Program-made: the position numbers and the translations under genes | From: Microbacterium sulfonylureivorans | GTDB lineage: Bacteria > Actinomycetota > Actinomycetes > Actinomycetales > Microbacteriaceae | Direction: 5' to 3' | NCBI RefSeq assembly: GCF_003999995.1 | Contig: NZ_RJAD01000002.1 | Coordinates: 558,001 to 622,000, forward strand | DNA length: 64,000 nt | Notes under the pieces: model-generated | What the model saw: the letters and a program-made list of their open reading frames with translations, nothing else | What the model was told of the DNA's origin: nothing | Database searches by the model: none | Shown here: piece by piece, positions 16,031 to 24,841 of the stretch | Layout of the letters: every line of letters begins with the position of its first letter | Numbering within the stretch: the first letter of the stretch is position 1

Positions 16031-16947
16031 CGGTCGCCGCCGGCGACGGCGAGGGCGATCCGGGCACCCAGCTCGACGTTCCCGCGGTACACCTCGACGT
16101 TGACGTCGAGGCTGCGGCCGCCGGTCTCGCGCTGCATGAAGTCGAGGAGGAACGGGGTCGTGTCGTGGCCGGCGATGCCCGCCGCCGCGGCGGCGGCGAG
16201 TGCGCGGGTGAGCACGTCGTCGTGGAGCGCGGGGTCGAGCTGACGGTCGGCGGGCACGGGATTGGCGACGAGGATCGTCGAACAGATCCCGAGCTCGTCG
16301 CGCACGGACGCGATGCCGGCGATGTCGGCGGGGGAGTCTACCGAGTAGTCGATGTCGTGGCCCGAGTCGGCGATGTAGAAGCCCGGGTAGTCCGTCGTGC
16401 GATACCCGATCACCGCGAGGTTGAGCGTCTCGAGTCGCTCGAGCGTGAGCGGGATGTCGAGGATCGACTTCACACCGGCGCTGACCACGATCAAGGGGAG
16501 GGACGCGAGGGTGCCGAGGTCCGCGCTCTCGTCGAAGGTCTGCTGCGCATCGCGATGCACCCCGCCCAGACCGCCTGTCGAGAACACCCGCACCCCGGCG
16601 CGATGGGCGAGGTAGCCCGTCGCCGCCACCGTCGTTCCCGCGCTGAGACCCTTGGACGCGATGACAGCGACGTCGCGAAGGCTGGCCTTCACCACGCCGT
16701 CGGCGTTCGAGAGCCGCTCGATCTCCGCCTCGGTCAGCCCCACGGTCGGCCGCCCGTCGACGATGCCGATCGTCGCCGGCGTCACGCCCAGGGACCGCAC
16801 GCGTTCCTCCGCATCGAGGGCGACCTCGACGTTGCGAGGGCGGGGGAGGCCGTGGGTGAAGATCGTCGACTCCAGCGCCAGCACCGGGCGCCCGTCTTCG
16901 ACAGCGGACTGCACGGCCGGTGAGACGGCAAGGCCACGAGAGGTCAC
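16027..16947 (-). CDS. psuG: Pseudouridine-5'-phosphate glycosidase
   Basis: A 306-residue enzyme that splits pseudouridine 5'-phosphate into uracil and ribose 5-phosphate. Family blocks seen are ALESTIFTHGLPRPRN, ATIGIVDGRPTVGL, VASKGLSAGTTVAAT-like residues, FSTGGLGGVHR and DLGTLASLPLIVVSAGVKSI. The GTG at 16947 is chosen because GGAAGGAG lies seven bases upstream; the reading frame extends far beyond but without family similarity. First gene of the psuG-psuK operon, with two hairpins in the divergent region upstream. Confidence 0.95.
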   Translation of the reverse strand: MTSRGLAVSPAVQSAVEDGRPVLALESTIFTHGLPRPRNVEVALDAEERVRSLGVTPATIGIVDGRPTVGLTEAEIERLSNADGVVKASLRDVAVIASKGLSAGTTVAATGYLAHRAGVRVFSTGGLGGVHRDAQQTFDESADLGTLASLPLIVVSAGVKSILDIPLTLERLETLNLAVIGYRTTDYPGFYIADSGHDIDYSVDSPADIAGIASVRDELGICSTILVANPVPADRQLDPALHDDVLTRALAAAAAAGIAGHDTTPFLLDFMQRETGGRSLDVNVEVYRGNVELGARIALAVAGGDR

Positions 16948-16989
16948 GAGGCTCCTTCCAGGTCGGGATGAGAGCAACAGTACAAACAT

Positions 16990-17023
16990 CGGATGCCTCG
17001 GCGCGGCCTTGCCGAGGCATCCG
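16990..17023. promoter_or_regulatory. Perfect 13-bp hairpin in the psuG/DUF6458 intergenic region
   Basis: Arms 16990-17002 and 17011-17023 are exactly complementary, with an eight-base loop. It lies 43 bases before the psuG start, between divergent genes, so a normal terminator role is not obvious. It may be an operator or an insulating element. Confidence 0.55.
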
Positions 17024-17067
17024 ACCCTTGTCAACCCCCTGCCTGAGCCACGGGCGGTGCGAGAGGG

Positions 17068-17099
17068 TGTTCTCTCGGGGACACCGCGCCCCGAGAACA
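17068..17099. promoter_or_regulatory. Second hairpin, upstream of the DUF6458 gene
   Basis: TGTTCTCTCGGGG (17068-17080) pairs with CCCCGAGAACA (17089-17099) except for a two-base bulge. It ends 41 bases before the ATG at 17140 and could lie in that mRNA's leader. Confidence 0.5.
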
Positions 17100-17139
17100 G
17101 GGGAGGGCCGATCGCCGTGCCCCCGGAAAGGAACCTCGC

Positions 17140-17403
17140 ATGAGCATCGGAGCAGGAATCGCACTGTTCGCCATCGGCGCCATCCTGGCGTTCGCCGTGA
17201 ACGTGGAGGTCGAGTGGGTGAACCTCGACATGATCGGCTACATCCTGATGGGCGCCGGACTGGTGATCTTCCTCGTCGGGATCGTCCTGATGGCGCGCCG
17301 CCGCCGGACCGAGTCGGTCACGCACACCGCCGTCGACCCGACGTCCAACGAGCGGGTCACACGCCGGTCGACCAGCGCTCCCGACGACGTGGCAGGTCTC
17401 TGA
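17140..17403 (+). CDS. Small DUF6458-like membrane protein
   Basis: An 87-residue protein with two transmembrane helices (about 3-22 and 31-53) around the short acidic loop NVEVEWVNLDMIG, and a polar tail rich in Thr, Ser and Arg. The arrangement matches small actinobacterial membrane proteins of the DUF6458 group, whose function is unknown. GGAAAGGAACC precedes the ATG. It stands alone. Confidence 0.85.
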   Translation: MSIGAGIALFAIGAILAFAVNVEVEWVNLDMIGYILMGAGLVIFLVGIVLMARRRRTESVTHTAVDPTSNERVTRRSTSAPDDVAGL

Positions 17404-17427
17404 CACACGGCAGCACAGACCACCCGC

Positions 17428-17457
17428 AGCGGGGCGAGCCTCAGGGCGCGCCCCGCT
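17428..17457. terminator. Bidirectional terminator
   Basis: A nine-base stem, AGCGGGGCG (17428-17436) with CGCCCCGCT (17449-17457), between the convergent DUF6458 and GNAT genes. The following bases are only weakly T-rich. Confidence 0.65.
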
Positions 17458-17501
17458 TCCGCTGTTCCGGAAGGATGAGGCCCGGCGCACCGAGCTCCGA
17501 G

Positions 17502-18188
17502 CTAGGCCGGCGGCGCGCCGAGGAAGCCCCGAAGCGCGTCGACCCCGTCCATGGCGACGGGGGAGCCGAGGATCGTGGCGTGCTGCTCTCTCAGTCGCCC
17601 CCACTGCTCCCGCGTCATCCGGAAGTTGTGGTGGAGCGCGGCCACGCCCTCGCGGGAGACCAGCACCGATCCGTTCTCCTCGTACCCCAAGCGCCGCGTG
17701 ACACCGTTCGAGGCGGGGTTGTCCGCGAACGCACCGGTCGCCGCCTCGCGGGCGGCCAGACCGGCGAACGCGAGATGCAGCGCCAGCACACGCATCCGTC
17801 GGCCGATCCCGCGCCCCTGATGGGCGAGCCCGAGCCAAGAGCCGGTGGTCACGCGCCGGAGCACGGGCCACTCGTGCGCGACGAGCCCTTGAACGCCGAC
17901 CGGCTCTCCGTCGATGAGCACCCCGAGCTCGAGCACGAATTTCGCGGGGGAGACCTCTGCCCGCATCTTCCACTGATAGGCGAGGACGCTGCGGGCTACC
18001 TCATCGGGGGTGCCGCGCGTCCACGGGTGCTCGAACGGCATGGCATCGGGCGCGTGGACGCCGCGCGCCGCGAGCTCCGCCAACTCGAGCAGCAGATCGT
18101 CGTCGATCCAGCGCAGCTCGAGGTCTCCGCTGCGCACGCGGACGCCGGCGGCCGGCCAGAGACGGATCAGGTCTTCCGATGAGGACAT
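17502..18188 (-). CDS. GNAT-family N-acetyltransferase
   Basis: A 228-residue acetyl-CoA-dependent acyltransferase. The acceptor-side strand VQGLVAHEWPVLRRVTTGSWLGLAHQGRGIGRRMR includes the acetyl-CoA loop QGRGIGRRM (about 130-138), and DNPASNGVTRRLGYEENG is the C-terminal motif of the RimJ-like subgroup. Substrate unknown; a free amino group on a protein or small molecule is usual for the family. ATG at 18188. Monocistronic by spacing. Confidence 0.92.
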   Translation of the reverse strand: MSSSEDLIRLWPAAGVRVRSGDLELRWIDDDLLLELAELAARGVHAPDAMPFEHPWTRGTPDEVARSVLAYQWKMRAEVSPAKFVLELGVLIDGEPVGVQGLVAHEWPVLRRVTTGSWLGLAHQGRGIGRRMRVLALHLAFAGLAAREAATGAFADNPASNGVTRRLGYEENGSVLVSREGVAALHHNFRMTREQWGRLREQHATILGSPVAMDGVDALRGFLGAPPA

Positions 18189-18296
18189 CCCGGCAGTCTG
18201 CCACCTGGCGCGCGCCGATTCCTGCCGTCAGACGCCTGCGGAGCGACGCGATCCTGGCGCCGCATCCCGATCCGGGTTCATTCCGTCGCTGCCGGG

Positions 18297-19259
18297 CTAC
18301 GAGCCCACGGCGGGGCTGACTGCGCGGTATGCCTTCCGGAATCCCTGGACCACATCCAGGATCGCGACGCCCACGATGATGAACGGGATGACCCGGAGGA
18401 AGATCTCGAGTGCGGGAACGACCTCGGCGAACGCCTCGCGGAACTGCGCGCTGAGAACCTGATCCGTCGCGATGAGCGCCACGGCCGGCACGGTGAACGC
18501 GAGATTGAGCAGGACGTTGATCCACGCGAGGGCCCACGTCCAGTGTCCCGTCGCATACAGGACGAGCGCGAACGCCATCTCCAGCACCGCCAGCACGATG
18601 AACCAGGGGAGCCAGAACGACCAGAGCGCAGGATCGAGCACGGGGATGCCCTCACCGCCGGCCGTCTCCACCACCCAGATGTTCTGCTGCCACACGATGA
18701 GCCCGATGAAGAGCAGGTAGGCCAGCAGCGCGAAGATCGTCTCCCCGAGACCGACGTTCGCCGTGGGCACCTCCGGAAGATCGGAAGGATCCCACGCACT
18801 CGGCCGGCGCCGACGGCCCCTGGAGGTTCGCTCCACCACGGCGAACGCGACCGTGATCCAGAAACCGACCTGCACGGCGACCGTGATGGCCACGGTCAGG
18901 GCCGACAGCACAGCGCGCCACACATCGGCCCCGGCGATCGCCTGAACGAGCAGAAGCGCGCCGAAGACGCTCGGCGTGACTGCAGAGAGCACGATGATCA
19001 TCAGGCGGCGGTAGTCGAAGAAGTACGTCGGCCCGATCAGATACGCGGGTCGGTCGGACACATCTGCGGCTCTTCGATCCGGATCCCCGAACTCGCCCAC
19101 GGTCTGCGCCTCCGCAGCTCCCGTCTCGGTGCCTGCCGCAACCTTGGCCGCCATCCGCGCCGCCATCTCCGATCTCAGTTCCCGGTCCACGGTCGTGCGT
19201 CGTTCGTGCGGAACACGCCGGAGAACCGCCCAGACATATCGGTCGGTGAGCGTATCCAT
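18297..19259 (-). CDS. Membrane protein with N-terminal HAAS-like domain
   Basis: A 320-residue protein. Residues 1-75 (DRYVWAVLRRVPHERRTTVDRELRSEM, ending GDPDRRAADVSDRP) form a HAAS-like helical domain as found with PadR-controlled membrane proteins. Six or more hydrophobic helices follow (about 90-110, 125-150, 180-200, 215-240, 245-270, 285-310). AGGAG precedes the ATG at 19259. HAAS proteins usually have a PadR repressor next to them; none is adjacent here. The function is unknown; a role in envelope stress is only a guess. Confidence 0.82.
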   Translation of the reverse strand: MDTLTDRYVWAVLRRVPHERRTTVDRELRSEMAARMAAKVAAGTETGAAEAQTVGEFGDPDRRAADVSDRPAYLIGPTYFFDYRRLMIIVLSAVTPSVFGALLLVQAIAGADVWRAVLSALTVAITVAVQVGFWITVAFAVVERTSRGRRRRPSAWDPSDLPEVPTANVGLGETIFALLAYLLFIGLIVWQQNIWVVETAGGEGIPVLDPALWSFWLPWFIVLAVLEMAFALVLYATGHWTWALAWINVLLNLAFTVPAVALIATDQVLSAQFREAFAEVVPALEIFLRVIPFIIVGVAILDVVQGFRKAYRAVSPAVGS

Positions 19260-19406
19260 GTCGACTCCTGTCGCAGGGCGCCAGGTCGGCAGCCGCTCAC
19301 ACGCTACGGCCGCGACATCGTCGCGACCGGGTCTTTGGACCCGCGGGGAGGGACCAGCGCCCGACAGCCCTGGGCGGCCGCTCGCGTCATCTTCCCGTGA
19401 ATTGAC

Positions 19407-19420
19407 ATAATGTGCATTAT
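19407..19420. promoter_or_regulatory. AT-rich palindrome upstream of the HAAS protein gene
   Basis: ATAATGTGCATTAT is a perfect 6+6 inverted repeat around TG, striking in this GC-rich DNA. It lies 148 bases upstream of the membrane protein start and 6 bases past the end of the phosphotransferase gene. It resembles operators of MarR/PadR-type repressors. Confidence 0.5.
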
Positions 19421-19425
19421 CGGCG

Positions 19426-20157
19426 TTACCCGAATGGTCCGAGATGACGCAGGCGCGCAGCATCCCGCTCGTACATCGCCGCATGATCGAGGAAGTCCAC
19501 TCGCGCTGTCTCTCTCGCGCGCCCGCGAGTAAACGCCGCGAGTTCGTCGAGACGACCGGCCGCGGCAGCCCGCACATCGTCGGGCGCGAATGAGATGCCG
19601 TAGGCGTCGATGAGCAACCGCAGTCTGCGTTCGCGATCGAGTTGATCGCTGTCCGCAGCATCCTCCGCATACGGGACGATCCGATACGCGAGGTATGCGA
19701 GGTCCCACAGACGCGACCCCGGCGAGGCGAAGTCGAAATCGATGACGCCGACGAGCGCACCGGCGCGCACGATCAGGTTGTAGGTGGCGAAGTCGTTGTG
19801 GCAGATCACCTGGGCGGGCGCGTGCCGAGGTGATCGCCACGACAGTCCCGTATCGGCGACCAGCGGCACGCTCGCGTCGTGGATGCTCCGGAGCAGGCCG
19901 GCGGCCGCTCCGAGGATTCCTTCGGACCACCGCACGTCGGGCTCCGCGTCCGCGAGCACGGCGCCGTCGAGATACGTGAGGATCTCGCGGCCGCGCTCGT
20001 CGATTCCGAGCGCTCTGGGCACTCCGGCGATCCCCGCGGCCTCACACGCGTCGAGCCACGCATGCACAGCCGGCGTCCACGGACCCGCGACTCTCCGAAC
20101 GGTGTCGTCGACTCGCATCACGGGGTCCATGTTGCCGCCGGAGAGTTCCTGTTCCAC
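19426..20157 (-). CDS. Aminoglycoside phosphotransferase-like kinase
   Basis: A 243-residue small-molecule kinase of the APH fold. The catalytic loop is VICHNDFATYNLIV (Asp base and Asn) and the metal-binding motif is GVIDFDFASPGSRLWDLAYLAY. The N-lobe is short, as in actinobacterial APH-like proteins that need not confer resistance. The substrate cannot be told. The start is uncertain: GTG at 20157 gives the length stated, ATG at 20130 gives 234 residues; neither has a clear Shine-Dalgarno site. Divergent from the surface protein gene. Confidence 0.85.
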   Translation of the reverse strand: MEQELSGGNMDPVMRVDDTVRRVAGPWTPAVHAWLDACEAAGIAGVPRALGIDERGREILTYLDGAVLADAEPDVRWSEGILGAAAGLLRSIHDASVPLVADTGLSWRSPRHAPAQVICHNDFATYNLIVRAGALVGVIDFDFASPGSRLWDLAYLAYRIVPYAEDAADSDQLDRERRLRLLIDAYGISFAPDDVRAAAAGRLDELAAFTRGRARETARVDFLDHAAMYERDAARLRHLGPFG

Positions 20158-20292
20158 CTCCCCATGGTGACAGGGCGCGACCTCGCGAAGCGCTCATCAC
20201 CCCGATCGAGTGATTGCCGCGGCATCCGCTGCCTGCGAGAATTCCCGATACTCGTGGGAGACCGTCGCCGGTGGTCCCTGAAGGGGGTGGGA

Positions 20293-23200
20293 ATGGGCAC
20301 AGCGTCGAGCCCGGGGGTACAGCCTCGCACGCGTGCTTGGGCGGTGATCGTCGTGGGCGCGCTGATCGGCGCCCTCGCCACTGCTCTGCCTGCGCCCCCT
20401 GATGCGTCGACACCGGCCGTCGCCGCGCCCGGCGACCCTGGAGAACCCGCTCCCCCGACGGTCGTGTACGACGAAGGGTTCGAGAACGCTCCGGACAGCG
20501 GTTTCCCGCTCCTGCTGACCAGCTACGTCTCGAGCGTCGGCGGCACGTACACGGCCGATCCGGCATGGGCGTCGTACCCGAACTGCAATGGCTTCATCAT
20601 GTCCACGACGAATACGCAGAGTCCCGGCTCGTGCGGCAACGAGGCGATCGGATACGCCTCGCTCCGCAAACTCGCGTATGCGCTCGGCACCATCAACGGC
20701 TCAGCTGACGCCGGCACCAACAGCATCAACGCCGCCTACACGTACAACAACGCCGCAAACAACGCTATCGAGTTCGAGACGGTGACACCGATCCAGCTCG
20801 CCACACCATCCCGCTATCTCACGTTCTCCGTCAACGCCGCCGCGACGAACTGCTACAGCTACCACCCGCGACTCCAATTCCATGTGAGGAGCGGCTCCCC
20901 CGCCGTCGAGACGCCCCTCGGCGGCGTCATCGATCCGTGCTCGGATCCCCGGTCACAGGTCCTGAGCACCGGTCCGATCACCGGCGGCTCCACTCAGCCA
21001 TACCGAGGCGGCTCGTTCCCGGCGTCCGCCTCGTTCGTCACGACGTCGAGCTCGATCGGCATCGTGATGCGAAATCTCACCGGAACGGGCGCGGGCAATG
21101 ACGGGGCGTTCGACGACATCCGCATCCTCGACGTCACCCCCTCGCTCGACAAGTCGTTCTCGATGCCCGACATCAGCGGTCGGTCGAGGCTCACCTTGAC
21201 TGTGACCAACACCGACGAGCTGGCGTCGAAGCTGGGGTGGTCGGCGACGGATACACTCCAACCCGGTCTCGTCGTGGCGAGCCCCTCCAACGCCTCATCC
21301 ACGTGCGCGAACGGGAGCGTCACCGCCACGTCCGGCGCGAGCACGATCTCGGTGGCGGGCGATCTCACGACCGGCATGGCGTTCTGCACGTTCACCGTCG
21401 ACGTCACGACCGCGACCACACCGACCCTCGAAGCTCCGCAGAGCTACCAGAACTGCGCTAGCGACCTCTCTCCGCTCGTCGGCCTCGACCCGCCCGACGT
21501 GTGCGCCACCGTCACCTTCTTCGCTCCCCCGCAGCTGCAGATCGACAAGACGACCACCGCGACGACGGCGTCCAAGGCGGGCGACACCGTGACCTACGCC
21601 GTGACACTCAGCAACATCGGCGGCACGGCGTACACCGTCGCCCAGCCTGCGTCCTTCTCGGACGATCTCGCCGGGATCCTCGATGATGCCGCGTACAACG
21701 GCGACGCCACCGCGTCAGGAGGCGCACCGCCACCGACATATTCCGCGAGCACCCTCAGCTGGACGGGACCTCTCGCAGCCGGGGCATCCGTGACCGTCTC
21801 GTACTCCGTGGAGCTCACGCTCGCCGGCGACGGCGTCCTGCAGAACACCGCGACCGTTCCGGACGGTCCGTCCGCGACATCCACCGTGGCGATCCCCCTC
21901 CAGCCCGCACTCTCGCTGGTGAAATCCGCAACGCCCTCGGACGAGCCAGGCTACGTTCTGGGCGCCGTCATCTCCTATGCCTTCGTGATCACGAACACCG
22001 GCAACGTCGCGATCACGGACCTCTCCCTGACCGAGGACCAGTTCACGGGAGTCGGACCCGTCTCCACATTCACCTGCGCTTTCGCCCCCGTGCTCATGCC
22101 CGGCAGCCAAGTCGTGTGCACTGCCACGTACACGTTGCAGCAGCCCGACATCGATCAGGGCGGTGTCGACAATGCCGCGACGGCGAGGGGTGTCGACCCT
22201 GACGGCGCAGTCGTCGTTTCGAACCAGTCCAGCGTCGCCACGCCGGCGCCCGCGACACCTGCCCTGACGATCGAGAAGTCAGCCAGCGACGGGCCTTTCA
22301 CGTCTGCCGGAGACCTCGTCGCCTATTCGTTCCTCATCACCAACACCGGGAATGTGACACTGACCGAGGTCGGTGTGGCCGAGGAGCCGGCCCTCTTCAC
22401 AGGATCCGGGGTGGTCTCCCTCGCGGCCTGCCCGACGACGACCCTGATCCCCGGAGCCACCGTCACCTGCACAGCGACCTACCCGCTCACCCAGCAGGAC
22501 GTCGACCAGGGCACGGTGGAGAACAGCGCGACCGCCGTCGCAGTGAGCCCCGCCGACGACGACATCGAATCGGCGCCTTCCACGGCGGTCGTCACCGTGG
22601 CGGCCGTCCCTTCGCTGTCGATCGTCAAGACCGCCGGACCGGGTGGCTTCACCCGCGCCGGCGAGGTGGTCAGCTACAGCTTCGTCGTGGTGAACACCGG
22701 CAATGTCACCCTCACGGACATCGCCGTCGAAGAGCTCACCTTCACCGGCACGGGCGGACCACTGACGATCGCCTGTCCCGCCGGATCAGCAAGCCTCGCG
22801 CCGGGCGACGACGTGACCTGCACCGCCGACTACAGCCTCACCCAGTCCGATATCGACTCCGGCTCAATAGCCAATTCCGCCATGGCCACCGCCGCGCCAC
22901 CTGTCGGCCCTCGAACCTCGGCGATGCCCTCGCCGGTGCAGATCGCATTCGTCGCCGCTCCGGCGCTCGCCATCGACAAGACGTCGAGTCGCGCCACCGT
23001 CACCGCATCCGGTCAGTCGATCGACTACACCTTCGTGGTGACCAACAGCGGCAATGTCACCATCCGCGACGTCTCCATCGCCGAAGGCACCTTCACCGGC
23101 ACGGGTGCCTTCTCGGCGATCCGGTGCCCTGCGGCCGAGTCCGCTGCACTTCCACCCGGGTCCCGCATCAGCTGCACTGCCACGTACACCACGACCCAAG

Positions 23201-23847
23201 ACGACATCGACGGCAGTCCCGCACTCTATGCGGCCGCCACCCGAGCCCCCACCGACACGCTGTTCAATACGGCGGCGGCGACGGGCACTCCCCCCTCTGG
23301 CGTCAGCATCTCCTCGGCCGATGACACCGTCACGATCGCGATCGCTCCCACCACAGCCCTCGAGCTCATCAAGACCGTCGCCCCGATGACCGTGACGGGC
23401 GCCGGGAGCAGCGTCGACTACGCCTTCGAGGTCACCAACTCCGGCACCGCGACGCTCACCTTCCTCACCATCACCGAGACCGCGTTCACCGGCACCGGCA
23501 CGCCGCCGCTTCCCCTCTGCCCCTCCGACGTCCTCGCGCCGGGCGCCACCGTGACCTGCACGGCCACCTACGTCACGACGGCCGCGGATGTCGCTTCCGG
23601 TCACGTCGACAACACCGCCACCGCCTCGGCTCTCGCTCCCGACCAGTCGACCGTCACCAGCGACGACGCGGATGCCTCCTTCACGATGCTCCTCCCGACG
23701 GAACCCTCCCCGTCCCCCTCGCTCCCGGCGCCCGGCCTCCCTGCGACAGGCCAGGGCAGTGTGACCGGACTGCTCGCGATCGGCGTCCTGGTCACGCTCC
23801 TGGGCAGCGCACTCCTCACATCGACCAAGCGGCGCGCGACCCACTGA
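20293..23847 (+). CDS. LPATG-anchored surface protein with DUF11-like repeats
   Basis: A 1184-residue secreted, wall-anchored protein. Residues 13-48 form a signal peptide ending near AVAAPG. Residues 50-290 are a globular N-terminal domain with several Cys (PNCNG, PGSCG). Six repeats of the DUF11/DUF7507 kind begin near residues 414, 538, 656, 774, 894 and 1025; the last five share a start like LxIxKTA, a YSFxVTNTGNVT strand and a CTATYxxTQxDID end. LPATG at 1149-1153 is followed by a hydrophobic helix and the tail TKRRATH, the sortase-sorting signal. Role in adhesion or surface coating is inferred. AAGGGGG precedes the ATG. No sortase gene lies in the window. Confidence 0.9.
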   Translation: MGTASSPGVQPRTRAWAVIVVGALIGALATALPAPPDASTPAVAAPGDPGEPAPPTVVYDEGFENAPDSGFPLLLTSYVSSVGGTYTADPAWASYPNCNGFIMSTTNTQSPGSCGNEAIGYASLRKLAYALGTINGSADAGTNSINAAYTYNNAANNAIEFETVTPIQLATPSRYLTFSVNAAATNCYSYHPRLQFHVRSGSPAVETPLGGVIDPCSDPRSQVLSTGPITGGSTQPYRGGSFPASASFVTTSSSIGIVMRNLTGTGAGNDGAFDDIRILDVTPSLDKSFSMPDISGRSRLTLTVTNTDELASKLGWSATDTLQPGLVVASPSNASSTCANGSVTATSGASTISVAGDLTTGMAFCTFTVDVTTATTPTLEAPQSYQNCASDLSPLVGLDPPDVCATVTFFAPPQLQIDKTTTATTASKAGDTVTYAVTLSNIGGTAYTVAQPASFSDDLAGILDDAAYNGDATASGGAPPPTYSASTLSWTGPLAAGASVTVSYSVELTLAGDGVLQNTATVPDGPSATSTVAIPLQPALSLVKSATPSDEPGYVLGAVISYAFVITNTGNVAITDLSLTEDQFTGVGPVSTFTCAFAPVLMPGSQVVCTATYTLQQPDIDQGGVDNAATARGVDPDGAVVVSNQSSVATPAPATPALTIEKSASDGPFTSAGDLVAYSFLITNTGNVTLTEVGVAEEPALFTGSGVVSLAACPTTTLIPGATVTCTATYPLTQQDVDQGTVENSATAVAVSPADDDIESAPSTAVVTVAAVPSLSIVKTAGPGGFTRAGEVVSYSFVVVNTGNVTLTDIAVEELTFTGTGGPLTIACPAGSASLAPGDDVTCTADYSLTQSDIDSGSIANSAMATAAPPVGPRTSAMPSPVQIAFVAAPALAIDKTSSRATVTASGQSIDYTFVVTNSGNVTIRDVSIAEGTFTGTGAFSAIRCPAAESAALPPGSRISCTATYTTTQDDIDGSPALYAAATRAPTDTLFNTAAATGTPPSGVSISSADDTVTIAIAPTTALELIKTVAPMTVTGAGSSVDYAFEVTNSGTATLTFLTITETAFTGTGTPPLPLCPSDVLAPGATVTCTATYVTTAADVASGHVDNTATASALAPDQSTVTSDDADASFTMLLPTEPSPSPSLPAPGLPATGQGSVTGLLAIGVLVTLLGSALLTSTKRRATH

Positions 23848-23903
23848 CCGGAACGAACGCCGCCCCGCGGGAGCTCGATTCGGTCCGAGCCCGCCGAGAT
23901 CTC

Positions 23904-23909
23904 TAGTCT
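23904..23909 (+). promoter_or_regulatory. -10 box of the AEC transporter gene
   Basis: TAGTCT ends six bases before the ATG at 23916; leaderless transcription is predicted. Confidence 0.55.
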
Positions 23910-23915
23910 CGAATC

Positions 23916-24836
23916 ATGTGGGAGTCGCTCACCGGGTTCGTCGTCGTGGGCGTGGCGATCCTCGTCGGGTGGATCATCGGCCGCATCGACCTCCTCGGCG
24001 AGCACGGTCGCCCGGTGCTCGCCCGCCTGACGTTCTTCGTGCTGTCGCCGTTCCTGCTGTTCGTCGTGCTCGCCCAGGCCGACGTCCGCACGCTGTTCTC
24101 GGCGCTCCTGCCGGTGTCGGCGATCACCGCGGTCACGATCATCGCCGCCTACACGCTGATCGCCCGGTTCGCGTGGAAGCGCTCGGTCGGCGAGACCGTC
24201 ATCGGCGCATTGAGCGCCGGACAGGTCAACTCCAACAACATCGGCATCCCGCTGTCGCTGTACCTGCTGGGAAGCGCCGCATATCCCGCACCGGTGATCC
24301 TGCTCCAGCTGCTGATCTTCACACCGATCACGATGGCGATCCTGGATGCCGTGACCTTCGGTCGCGCGACGCTGTGGCGCTCGATCGCACGAACCGCGAC
24401 GAACCCGATCGTCCTCGGCTCGGTGCTCGGAACCCTCGTATCGGTGACCGGCCTCGACCTCCCGCCGGTCGTCCTCGAACCCGCCGTGGTGGTCGCGAAC
24501 GCGTGCGTACCGGTCCTGCTGATCAGTTACGGCATGTCACTCGTGGGCCAGCGCGTCCTCGCCCCGTCCGGACGGCGGCGTGACGTGATCCTCGCCACGG
24601 CGCTGAAGCTCGTCGCGATGCCGCTCCTGGCGTGGGTCGTCGCGGAGTTCGTCTTCGGACTCGGCGCGCAGGACGTCCTGATCGTGGTCGTCCTGGCCGC
24701 TCTCCCCACCGCGCAGAACGTGTTCAACTACTCACAGCGGTACGACGTCGGCGAGACGATCTCGCGCGACACCGTCTTCCTCACGACAGTGGGCTGCCTG
24801 CCTGTGCTGATCGGCGTCACGCTGCTGCTCGGCTGA
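23916..24836 (+). CDS. AEC-family transporter (auxin efflux carrier type)
   Basis: A 306-residue permease with about ten hydrophobic helices. SAGQVNSNNIGIPLSLYLLG in the first half and LPTAQNVFNYSQRY in the second are the two crossing-helix motifs of the AEC/BART fold. Family members move organic anions such as malate or malonate; the substrate here is unknown. It ends five bases from the convergent zinc-ribbon gene. Own promoter. Confidence 0.93.
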   Translation: MWESLTGFVVVGVAILVGWIIGRIDLLGEHGRPVLARLTFFVLSPFLLFVVLAQADVRTLFSALLPVSAITAVTIIAAYTLIARFAWKRSVGETVIGALSAGQVNSNNIGIPLSLYLLGSAAYPAPVILLQLLIFTPITMAILDAVTFGRATLWRSIARTATNPIVLGSVLGTLVSVTGLDLPPVVLEPAVVVANACVPVLLISYGMSLVGQRVLAPSGRRRDVILATALKLVAMPLLAWVVAEFVFGLGAQDVLIVVVLAALPTAQNVFNYSQRYDVGETISRDTVFLTTVGCLPVLIGVTLLLG

Positions 24837-24841
24837 TCCGC

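Noticed and set aside
19426..20157. Antibiotic resistance gene (aminoglycoside phosphotransferase)
   Set aside because: The kinase fold is clear but many actinobacterial members act on other substrates; nothing in the sequence or context indicates resistance.
20158..20292. Possible mobile-element border next to the surface protein gene
   Set aside because: No inverted repeats, target duplication, integrase or tRNA edge is visible; the gap looks like an ordinary divergent promoter region.
21535..23690. Regular repeats that could suggest a CRISPR array or tandem DNA repeats
   Set aside because: The periodicity is about 350-390 bases at protein level and the DNA copies are diverged; these are DUF11-like domains of the surface protein.
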